DNA from: JAVBPT01 sp031549455
GTDB lineage: Bacteria; Bacillota; Clostridia; Lachnospirales; JAKSVV01
Direction of reading: 5' to 3'
Assembly: GCA_031549455.1 (NCBI GenBank)
Contig: JAVBPT010000047.1
Span: forward strand, 1 to 13,335
DNA length: 13,335 nt
Position numbers and translations under genes: made by a program. Numbering within the stretch: position 1 is the stretch's first letter; each line of letters starts with the position of its first letter. The notes under the pieces are model-generated. The model had not been told where the DNA came from. It saw nothing but the letters and a program-made list of their open reading frames with translations, and made no database searches. Positions 6,676 to 12,242 of the stretch are shown in pieces.

Positions 6676-8313
6676 GGCTTTTTCTATTTTGATCACTTTA
6701 TTATTATACTTTAGATGATTGCATTTTTTAATGAGCTGGTCCAAATATTTTTCTTCAACATTCAGAAAGGTAAATTTGGTTAGGATTTCTACGTTTGAGC
6801 AGGTTCCTTTCGGAATAGAGGCTGTTTTTTCAAGTAGCTCAAGCAGCTCTTTTTTATTAATTTGGTCCATCTTACCGACGGTAAGAAAAACACGGCTTCC
6901 TTTTCCACTTCTTTTCTGAGGGGAAGCAGGGTACCGATCTCTTGACTTGTTGTCTCTTCTGCTTTTAAATTCGGTTCTTTCTCCTGTGCTTTTGATTCGA
7001 GCTGGCAGAGAAATATCAATGCCAAAATTAGAACCCATCTTTCTTTTCAATTCTCTATCTAATAAGTAGTTGCAGATTTGTTTTAATTCATCTTCTCCCA
7101 ACTGATTGAGGTAATCATTGAATACACTAGGCCCACAATCAGACGTTTTGGAGCGAATATCTTGCAAAATATCTTCATATCTTGCTGGCAAGATATCATC
7201 CAGGGTGGGTACATTCTCTTTTTCAATTTTGGTATTAATATATTTTTCCAGGTATCCGATTTCTCTTTCTTCTCTCGAAGAAACGAATGACACCGCAAGT
7301 CCTGACTTATTTACTCTTCCGGTTCGGCCAATTCGGTGGATATAAGACTCATCATCTTGAGGAAGGTGATAATTTACTACCAATTCAATATCTTCAACAT
7401 GGATTCCTCTAGCGGCAACATCCGTTGCCACAAGATAGGTGAATGCTCCTTTTTTAAACCGATCAAGCGTTGTGATTCTTTGAGACTGTGTGATGTCCCC
7501 GTGAATCATATCCACATTATATTTTCTTTTGGACATATCGGCATAAAGCTCATCCACACTTTTTTTAGTGTTGCAAAAGATGATTGCGCGTTTGGGATGG
7601 ACCTGATCTAATATTCTACACATTGATTCTGTGCGGTATTTATCATTAATCAAATAATAGACCTGCCGAATATTTTTGGCCGTTTTAATATTGGTCACTA
7701 CAGAAACCTCTTCAAAGGTTTGCTTCATATATTTTTTGGCCATTGAAAGGATGGTTTTAGGCATAGTTGCTGAAAACAGCAGGACCTGTTTTTCTTGATT
7801 GGACGCATTAAAAATGGATTCAAGATCTTCTTTAAATCCCATATCCAGCATTTCATCTGCTTCATCCAGGATAAAAAATTGGAGATTTTCGAGTATAAGC
7901 ACTTTTCTTTTAATGAGGTCAAGTACTCTTCCCGGTGTTCCCACAACAATGTCGATTCCGCTTTTTAGTTTGCGGATCTGTTCTTCTATGCTTGAATTGC
8001 CATATACACTCAAAACTTTGAGATTACAGAATGTACTTAGTTTTTTGATCTCTTCACTAATTTGTATTGCAAGTTCCCTAGTAGGAGCGAGTACAAGTGT
8101 TTTTACATGCTTGCTACTATAGTCTAGGTTGGTGAGCATGCCCACGGTAAAAGCCATCGTTTTTCCGGTTCCGGTTTCAGCCTGGCCAACCACGTCGAAT
8201 CCATCGACGATGAGTGGAATAATCTTTTCTTGGATTTTGGTCGGTGTGGTGAATCCTAGATGATCAATCGCATTTAACACCTCAGATTTTATTTTTAATT
8301 CATTGAAATTCAT
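6667..8313 (-). CDS. DEAD-box ATP-dependent RNA helicase, DbpA/YxiN-like
   Basis: A 548-residue RNA helicase that uses ATP to remodel structured RNA, probably rRNA during ribosome assembly. All motifs are present: Q motif (Phe21 to Gln28), motif I AETGTGKT 45-52, Ia PTRELA 77-82, Ib TPGR 126-129, II DEAD 150-153, III SAT 181-183, V ATDVAARG 296-303 and VI HRIGRTGR 326-333. A basic linker (about 438-472) leads to a C-terminal domain at about 473-546 (RVFLTVGK to NNKVIKIEKA) that fits the DbpA RNA-binding fold. In DbpA and YxiN this domain targets hairpin 92 of 23S rRNA; specificity here is inferred. ATG 8313 has AGAGGT 6-7 nt upstream. It has its own promoter, and its leader is too short for the long cold-shock leaders of some paralogues. 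Confidence 0.95.
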   Translation of the reverse strand: MNFNELKIKSEVLNAIDHLGFTTPTKIQEKIIPLIVDGFDVVGQAETGTGKTMAFTVGMLTNLDYSSKHVKTLVLAPTRELAIQISEEIKKLSTFCNLKVLSVYGNSSIEEQIRKLKSGIDIVVGTPGRVLDLIKRKVLILENLQFFILDEADEMLDMGFKEDLESIFNASNQEKQVLLFSATMPKTILSMAKKYMKQTFEEVSVVTNIKTAKNIRQVYYLINDKYRTESMCRILDQVHPKRAIIFCNTKKSVDELYADMSKRKYNVDMIHGDITQSQRITTLDRFKKGAFTYLVATDVAARGIHVEDIELVVNYHLPQDDESYIHRIGRTGRVNKSGLAVSFVSSREEREIGYLEKYINTKIEKENVPTLDDILPARYEDILQDIRSKTSDCGPSVFNDYLNQLGEDELKQICNYLLDRELKRKMGSNFGIDISLPARIKSTGERTEFKSRRDNKSRDRYPASPQKRSGKGSRVFLTVGKMDQINKKELLELLEKTASIPKGTCSNVEILTKFTFLNVEEKYLDQLIKKCNHLKYNNKVIKIEKAKN

Positions 8314-8341
8314 TGGTTACCTCTTTCTTTAAACAAGTGCC

Positions 8342-8370
8342 ATTATACTCTAAAAGGACATAAAAGTCAA
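8342..8370 (-). promoter_or_regulatory. Sigma-A promoter of the DEAD-box helicase gene
   Basis: Read on the minus strand, TTGACT (8365-8370) and TATAAT (8342-8347) are 17 bp apart. The start of transcription should be near 8335, giving a leader of only about 20 nt before ATG 8313. Confidence 0.8.
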
Positions 8371-8391
8371 ACAAAGTATAGGGCTACAAAT

Positions 8392-8415
8392 AGAAAAGCA
8401 GTAAAACATTACTGC
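8392..8415 (-). terminator. Rho-independent terminator (minus strand)
   Basis: On the minus strand GCAGTAA pairs with TTACTGC (8398-8404 and 8409-8415) around a 4-nt loop, followed by TTTTCT (8392-8397). It lies 8 bp beyond the stop of the 131-residue gene and separates it from the helicase promoter. Confidence 0.8.
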
Positions 8416-8422
8416 CCAAATT

Positions 8423-8818
8423 TTATTCTTCCTCTAATTCAGGATCCGAATCAAGCAATGCATCAAGAACCTCTTCTGGATCGTATCCTGCTAGCGAGCT
8501 ATCCAGACGGGATACCGGAGGAATAAGATTATTCAATATAAGCACGTTATTAATCAGATCCGTTGCTTGGGTGCCTGCATTTTTAAGAAGTGCGGCATAT
8601 ATCCTTTGCGCCGTTGGATCGATTTGCGTCATATTATTCTTCCAAATGTCTTGCACCTGTTTACCGTTTATACGGGTGGCAAGTGCAGAACAAAGTAGTG
8701 CAGTCCGAGGCGAAATATTCAAATGATCATATATTTGCATGCGACTTTGTGCAGTATATGAATCAAGTTCGCAAAGGACGGCAAGGGATTCTGCATCGCT
8801 TAATTTTTTCATTTTCAT
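8423..8818 (-). CDS. Hypothetical acidic 131-residue protein
   Basis: I do not recognise this protein. It opens with MKMKKLSDAESLAVLCELDSYT, then has a mainly helical body with Ala and Leu (about 5-95), and ends in a strongly acidic tail (DPEEVLDALLDSDPELEEE, residues 113-131). There is no signal peptide, membrane segment or metal-binding Cys/His cluster. The composition would suit a small cytoplasmic helical or adaptor protein. The start at 8818 is well supported by GGAGGG about 5 nt upstream. It is a single-gene unit with its own consensus-like promoter (8843-8871) and terminator (8392-8415), so it is very likely a real, expressed gene. It diverges from the spoVA operon, about 130 bp away, which may be coincidence. 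Confidence 0.8.
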   Translation of the reverse strand: MKMKKLSDAESLAVLCELDSYTAQSRMQIYDHLNISPRTALLCSALATRINGKQVQDIWKNNMTQIDPTAQRIYAALLKNAGTQATDLINNVLILNNLIPPVSRLDSSLAGYDPEEVLDALLDSDPELEEE

Positions 8819-8842
8819 TCTTCCCTCCGAATCATCTTACAT

Positions 8843-8871
8843 ATTTTACCATATTATTTTGACCGTGTCAA
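8843..8871 (-). promoter_or_regulatory. Sigma-A promoter of the 131-residue protein gene
   Basis: On the minus strand TTGACA (8866-8871) and TAAAAT (8843-8848) are 17 bp apart. The predicted start near 8836 leaves a short leader containing the GGAGGG ribosome site. Confidence 0.78.
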
Positions 8872-8889
8872 CGCCTTAAAGAAAAATAA

Positions 8890-8932
8890 TCCAAAATAGG
8901 TATAAATATTGAAATATCTTCCAAAATAAGTA
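8890..8932 (+). repeat. 13-bp direct repeat, TCCAAAATARGTA, 30-bp period
   Basis: TCCAAAATAGGTA (8890-8902) recurs as TCCAAAATAAGTA (8920-8932) with a single difference. The offset is exactly 30 bp, close to three helical turns. The second copy contains the proposed sigma-G -10 box and the first overlaps the -35 box. It could be a regulator site or a chance of AT-rich DNA. Confidence 0.55.
8900..8928 (+). promoter_or_regulatory. Sigma-G-like (forespore) promoter of the spoVA operon
   Basis: GTATA (8900-8904) and CAAAATA (8922-8928) are 17 bp apart. They fit the sigma-G pattern GHATR with a 17-18 bp gap and CATNNTA, except for one base in the -10 box. No sigma-A pair is apparent here. In B. 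subtilis spoVA is transcribed by sigma-G, so the location is as expected. Predicted start near 8935, 13 nt before the first ATG. Confidence 0.5.
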
Positions 8933-8947
8933 CAAAGGGGTGATGTT

Positions 8948-9103
8948 ATGACAAGTAGAATAGTCGCAAACCGGTTCATTTTTACCTTGTTCATTTTAGG
9001 CGTGTCGTGTACAATAGGATTTTATTATTTTGTAAACAGAGTGGCTACCAAGACCTATCAAGATGGATACTTTGTGAGTGTTGACTTTTTGGGAGAAACA
9101 TGA
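8948..9103 (+). CDS. Small single-span membrane protein heading the spoVA operon
   Basis: A 51-codon ORF that begins at ATG 8948 after a good site (AAAGGGGTGAT) and stops at TGA 9101-9103. The stop overlaps the spoVAA start (ATGA, 9100-9103), so the two should be translationally coupled. The protein has a basic N-terminus (Arg4, Arg9), one hydrophobic helix at about residues 10-29 (IFTLFILGVS then CTIGFYYFV) and a short polar tail ending YFVSVDFLGET. Cys21 follows LGVS, a poor lipobox, so a lipoprotein is possible but less likely than a bitopic membrane protein. It is the first gene after the forespore-type promoter, which points to production in the forespore with the SpoVA proteins. I know of no named counterpart in the B. 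subtilis operon. Function unknown; an accessory subunit of the dipicolinate channel is a guess from context. Confidence 0.7.
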   Translation: MTSRIVANRFIFTLFILGVSCTIGFYYFVNRVATKTYQDGYFVSVDFLGET

Positions 9104-9711
9104 GGCAGATTTATCTGAGTTTAAAAGAGCATGTTGAAATGAATAAGCTAAGACCCATTTTACTCCAAGACATTGCAAACGTTTATGCGGATCCTAAAAT
9201 TGCTTCTGAGGTCCTGAGATTTCCGGTCGACAAAGGAGAATCAAAGGAAGTGGTGATCGATGTGATCAACGTTGTGAAAATGCTTAAAGAGGAGTTTAAT
9301 AATGTTGAAATTTTTTTCACTCAAAATGATAAAACACTCGTGCTGTTTAAAATCGATACCAACCTTAAAAAGAACCAGATCAAAAATAAGATGATGGTGG
9401 CAGTTGAACTTGTATTTTCCATACTGGTGATTTTCTTTGGAACCGGAGTTGCCATTATGACTTTTCATAATGATGTATCCATGTCTAGCACACAAAAGAG
9501 AATTTATGAACTAGTTATGGGAGTGGGCACAGACAAGACCTATTTGATTTCAATTCCTTACTCCATTGGAGTTTTTCTCGGAGTGATTTACTTTTTTAAA
9601 GAGTTCAACCGTTCAACAAGCTCTAAGCTCACGCCGATTGATGTGGAAATGGATAAATACATTAAGGATTTAGATACCAGTCATATAAAAAATATCGAGG
9701 GTAAAGCATAG
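9100..9711 (+). CDS. spoVAA: Stage V sporulation protein AA
   Basis: A 203-residue SpoVA subunit of the spore inner membrane. The first 95 or so residues form a soluble domain (MRQIYLSLKEHVEMN to FKIDTNLKK). Two membrane segments follow at about 99-121 and 148-166, joined by the family-typical loop FHNDVSM (122-128) and IYELVMG. A hydrophilic tail of about 35 residues ends the protein. Size, layout and the HNDVSM and IPYSIG stretches agree with B. subtilis SpoVAA as I recall it. SpoVA proteins are needed for uptake of dipicolinic acid into the forespore and its release in germination. The start overlaps the upstream small ORF by 4 nt and has GGGAG ahead of it. The stop codon abuts the spoVAB start. 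Confidence 0.93.
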   Translation: MRQIYLSLKEHVEMNKLRPILLQDIANVYADPKIASEVLRFPVDKGESKEVVIDVINVVKMLKEEFNNVEIFFTQNDKTLVLFKIDTNLKKNQIKNKMMVAVELVFSILVIFFGTGVAIMTFHNDVSMSSTQKRIYELVMGVGTDKTYLISIPYSIGVFLGVIYFFKEFNRSTSSKLTPIDVEMDKYIKDLDTSHIKNIEGKA

Positions 9712-10152
9712 ATGATGATTTTGAAATACATTTTTTTAATTGGGATCGGTTTGTCTGCCGGCATGGTAATATCATCGGCCTATGCGGCCTTTATTACCAG
9801 TGTGGGCGTGGTGAAATATATTTCTGTCAGAACCAATACCACCAACTGGCTCAAGGCTTATAAATACGTAATTGTTGTAAGCTTGCTAACAGGAACAGTC
9901 ATCACTTTGTTTACAGACATTCAGTTTTCGCTAGGGATCTTTGGCCAGGGTATTTTGATTACCCTTGGAATTTTTGAGGGGATTTTTGTGGGATTTATTG
10001 CAATGGCACTGGCAGAGGTATTTGATGTGTTTCCCATTTTTAATGAAAAGTCAAAATTTAAGATCAATTTAAACTATATGATATTCGCCTTTGCTGCTGG
10101 CAAGATGGTGGGGTCATTTGCATATTGGCTGATACCAAATTTTATTAAGTAA
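9712..10152 (+). CDS. spoVAB: Stage V sporulation protein AB
   Basis: A 146-residue, very hydrophobic inner-membrane protein of the SpoVA complex. Membrane segments lie at about 4-28, 51-68, 77-100 and 120-142, with the short loop NEKSKFKINL between the last two. The length and the position between spoVAA and spoVAC match the B. subtilis gene order, and this order supports the assignment more than any single motif does. ATG 9712 follows the spoVAA stop directly, with GAGGG as ribosome site; a second in-frame ATG at 9715 is possible. Its role within the dipicolinate channel is not well defined even in model species. Confidence 0.92.
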   Translation: MMILKYIFLIGIGLSAGMVISSAYAAFITSVGVVKYISVRTNTTNWLKAYKYVIVVSLLTGTVITLFTDIQFSLGIFGQGILITLGIFEGIFVGFIAMALAEVFDVFPIFNEKSKFKINLNYMIFAFAAGKMVGSFAYWLIPNFIK

Positions 10153-10162
10153 GAGGAGCGTT

Positions 10163-10609
10163 ATGGACAAATCAATAGAAATCAAAAGAGAATACAAGGA
10201 TATGGTTAAGAAGTATTCCCCGAATTCTAGCATTGTGAAAAATTGCATCGTAGCCTTTTTGGTAGGAGGAGCGATCTGTACGTTAGGGGAAGGGATTATT
10301 TATGCCTTTAGATATTATGGATATACAAGACAGGATGCGAGTGGTATGGCCACGGTGATTTTGGTGATTTTGTCAGCACTTCTAACAGGGATCGGGGTGT
10401 ATGACGACATCGGAAAAATGGCTGGGGCGGGTTCTATAATACCCATTACAGGTTTTGCAAACTCTATTGTGGCACCAGCTATGGAGTATAAAAAAGAGGG
10501 CTTTGTAATGGGTGTGGGTGCTAAAATGTTTACAGTGGCTGGACCAGTGATCGTATATGGTGTTATTTCATCCATCGTTGTAGGATTAATATATTATTTT
10601 GTGAGGTAG
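10163..10609 (+). CDS. spoVAC: Stage V sporulation protein AC
   Basis: A 148-residue integral membrane protein. In B. subtilis SpoVAC behaves as a mechanosensitive channel that passes dipicolinic acid. A hydrophilic N-terminus (MDKSIEIKREYKDMVKKYSP) precedes membrane segments at about 27-49, 62-80 and 117-146. A conserved hydrophobic stretch, MAGAGSIIPITGFANSI (86-102), closely matches AGAGATVPIVGF in SpoVAE, and both proteins begin their first helix with AFLVGGAIC, so the two are paralogues. The ATG has GAGGAG 5-6 nt upstream, and the gap to spoVAB is only 10 bp. It is the most strongly conserved membrane component of the operon across spore formers. Confidence 0.96.
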   Translation: MDKSIEIKREYKDMVKKYSPNSSIVKNCIVAFLVGGAICTLGEGIIYAFRYYGYTRQDASGMATVILVILSALLTGIGVYDDIGKMAGAGSIIPITGFANSIVAPAMEYKKEGFVMGVGAKMFTVAGPVIVYGVISSIVVGLIYYFVR

Positions 10610-10612
10610 AAA

Positions 10613-11623
10613 ATGAATAAAAAAATTGGAAAACAAACATTACAGTTTGATAACCCGCCATCTATATTAAATACGGCATCTATTGTCGGTAAAAAAGAAG
10701 GGGAGGGCCCCCTTGTCGACTATTTTGATGAAGTGCTTGAGGATTCAATGTACGGGGAACATAGCTGGGAAAAGGCAGAGAGCAAAATGATGAAACAAAC
10801 CATTGATACATTGATTAAAAAGTCCGAGTTAAAAGAAGGAGAGATCGACTTTATTATCGCAGGGGATTTACTCAATCAAGTGACTGCCAGTACGTTTGCG
10901 GTAAAAGACTTATCTGTTCCCTACTTTGGTGTTTTTGGGGCCTGCTCAACCATTGCAGAAGCCACAGCGCTCGGATCGGTTCTTATACATGGAGAGTTTG
11001 CCGAAAAGATTGTGGTAGCAGCCTCAAGCCATTTTTGTTCGGCGGAGAAACAGTTTCGTTCACCATTAGAACAAGGGGTACAAAGACCACCAACTGCTAC
11101 CTGGACGGTGACAGGTTGTGGAGCACTTCTTCTCGGAAAAGGAAACGGCCCGTATATTACACATGCCACCATTGGAAAAATGGTTGATTTTGAAATCAAT
11201 GATCCATACAACATGGGGGCAGTCATGGCACCCGCAGCGGCGGATGTGATTATCAATCATCTAATCGATACCAATCGTGATGTCAACTATTATGATTTAA
11301 TTATAACAGGAGATCTCGGGAAGGTTGGAAAAGACCTGCTAAATGATATTACAAAGAAGTTCGGATATGATCTATCGGAGAAACTTTCTGATTGTGGACT
11401 TGAGATATTTGATACCGAAAGCCAGGGTGTGGGAGCGGGAGGAAGCGGTTGTGGATGTGCGGCATCCGTCTTTGCTTCTTACCTATTTAGTGAGCTCAAA
11501 AATAATAAATGGAAAAAGATCTTGTTTGTGCCAACAGGTGCATTATTAAGTACGCTGAGTGTTCAACAAGGAGAAAATATACCAGGGATAGCCTATGCAA
11601 TCGCTATAGAAAGAGGGGAATAA
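10613..11623 (+). CDS. spoVAD: Stage V sporulation protein AD (dipicolinic acid-binding)
   Basis: A 336-residue soluble protein with the thiolase or KAS III-like fold of SpoVAD. It lies on the outer face of the spore inner membrane and binds dipicolinic acid. Family stretches include LEDSMYGEHSWEKAES (42-57), FGVFGACSTIAEA (105-117, with Cys111 at the thiolase nucleophile position), SSHFCSAEKQFRSPLEQG (138-155), ITGDLGKVG and the glycine-rich GVGAGGSGCGCAAS near the C-terminus. The length is normal for the family. There is no membrane helix, so it relies on the membrane subunits for its location. The ATG at 10613 is 3 bp after the spoVAC stop. The stop TAA shares a base with the spoVAE start (TAATG), so translation is coupled. 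Confidence 0.97.
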   Translation: MNKKIGKQTLQFDNPPSILNTASIVGKKEGEGPLVDYFDEVLEDSMYGEHSWEKAESKMMKQTIDTLIKKSELKEGEIDFIIAGDLLNQVTASTFAVKDLSVPYFGVFGACSTIAEATALGSVLIHGEFAEKIVVAASSHFCSAEKQFRSPLEQGVQRPPTATWTVTGCGALLLGKGNGPYITHATIGKMVDFEINDPYNMGAVMAPAAADVIINHLIDTNRDVNYYDLIITGDLGKVGKDLLNDITKKFGYDLSEKLSDCGLEIFDTESQGVGAGGSGCGCAASVFASYLFSELKNNKWKKILFVPTGALLSTLSVQQGENIPGIAYAIAIERGE

Positions 11624-11979
11624 TGGATTTTTTATATGCATTTTTGGTGGGAGGAGCTATTTGTGTTATTGGACAGATTTTAATCGATAAAACCAAACTT
11701 ACACCGGCCAAGATCTTGGTTGCTTTTGTAACAGCAGGGGTGATTCTGACGGGACTCGGATGGTATGAGCCTGTGGTGGAGTTCGCAGGTGCGGGAGCCA
11801 CAGTCCCAATCGTGGGGTTTGGGTATGCACTGGGCAATGGGGTGAAGACAGCTGTGGATACAACTGGCATTATGGGCGCCTTTACAGGGGGTCTAACTGC
11901 CACCGCGGGAGGCATCGCAGCCGCGATCTTTTTTGGGTACCTAATTGCGGTTCTGTTTAATCCAAAAGAGAAGGCGTAA
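11623..11979 (+). CDS. spoVAE: Stage V sporulation protein AE (SpoVAEb type)
   Basis: A 118-residue integral membrane protein of the SpoVA complex. Hydrophobic segments lie at about 3-20, 31-47 and 84-111. It shares AFLVGGAIC (6-14) and AGAGATVPIVGF (55-66) with SpoVAC, so the two are paralogous. Its small size identifies the SpoVAEb form rather than the larger SpoVAEa. ATG 11623 overlaps the spoVAD stop and follows AGAGGGGAA. Larger in-frame starts lie inside spoVAD and lack support. It is the last gene of the operon here; no spoVAEa or spoVAF follows. Its 3' end forms one arm of a 9-bp inverted repeat that reaches into the asnA promoter. Confidence 0.95.
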   Translation: MDFLYAFLVGGAICVIGQILIDKTKLTPAKILVAFVTAGVILTGLGWYEPVVEFAGAGATVPIVGFGYALGNGVKTAVDTTGIMGAFTGGLTATAGGIAAAIFFGYLIAVLFNPKEKA

Positions 11980-11999
11980 AAAAATCTTGACTTTTGGAT
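11960..11999 (+). repeat. Inverted repeat across the spoVAE 3' end and asnA -35 box
   Basis: ATCCAAAAG (11960-11968) is perfectly complementary to CTTTTGGAT (11991-11999), with a 22-nt loop that holds the spoVAE stop codon. The outer bases add further weak pairing (TTT with AAA). No T-run follows, so it is not a canonical terminator. It overlaps the asnA -35 box at 11987-11992. Confidence 0.5.
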
Positions 12000-12016
12000 C
12001 AAACCTGTGGTATTCT
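11987..12016 (+). promoter_or_regulatory. Sigma-A promoter of the asnA T-box unit
   Basis: TTGACT (11987-11992) and TATTCT (12011-12016) with an 18-bp spacer; TGG just before the -10 box gives an extended -10 (TGN). It lies only 7 bp beyond spoVAE, and the start should be near 12023, ahead of the T-box leader. Confidence 0.65.
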
Positions 12017-12019
12017 ATA

Positions 12020-12223
12020 AGAAGATAAGACTTCGCTTTTTTGGAAAATCCAACAGGAATAAGATGTCGCCGACTGAGAGCATCTTTCGGATAAGTAGTA
12101 AGCTGAGGAACACTTATTGAGATCATTTGAATTATTGAAAGTGGATACGCATGTGTCAAAATGGGTGGCACCGCGGGAAATAAAATTTCTCGTCCCAAAA
12201 TTTAAAATTATGGGGCGTTTTTT
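12020..12223 (+). promoter_or_regulatory. T-box riboswitch controlling asnA, probably tRNA-Asn specific
   Basis: The conserved T-box GGGTGGCACCGCGGG lies at 12163-12177, followed by an antiterminator partner (CGGGAAAT with ATTTCTCG) and a competing terminator. In stem I, AATAAG (12058-12063) can pair with CTTATT (12113-12118). Just inside lies AAC-A (12109-12112), the position expected for the specifier, and AAC is an Asn codon. The TGGC at 12166-12169 fits a tRNA with discriminator G, as in tRNA-Asn. A small hairpin GATAC-GCAT-GTGTC (12144-12157) suits stem III. Uncharged tRNA-Asn would favour antitermination and asnA expression. The T-box core is certain; the specifier assignment is inferred by eye. 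Confidence 0.92.
12191..12223 (+). terminator. Regulated terminator of the asnA T-box leader
   Basis: CGTCCCA (12191-12197) pairs with TGGGGCG (12211-12217), with one G-U pair, followed by six T (12218-12223). The left arm is shared with the antiterminator, so the two structures exclude each other. It ends 20 bp before the asnA ATG. Confidence 0.88.
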
Positions 12224-12242
12224 ATTGCCCAAAGGAGGTTTT

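Noticed and set aside
10921..11256. Minus-strand frames opposite spoVAD
   Set aside because: Fully inside spoVAD, with no promoter or ribosome site; shadow frames of a conserved gene.
11509..11622. Longer spoVAE starting inside spoVAD
   Set aside because: The extra residues match no SpoVAE and overlap spoVAD coding sequence; ATG 11623 gives the normal family length and has a ribosome site.
12041..12053. Short palindrome TTGGA-AAA-TCCAA in the asnA leader
   Set aside because: Too short and weak to call separately; it may be part of stem I or a local fold of the T-box leader.
12117..12242. Longer asnA starting at a non-ATG codon near 12117
   Set aside because: That stretch is the T-box leader, including its terminator; the enzyme's N-terminus aligns from ATG 12243.
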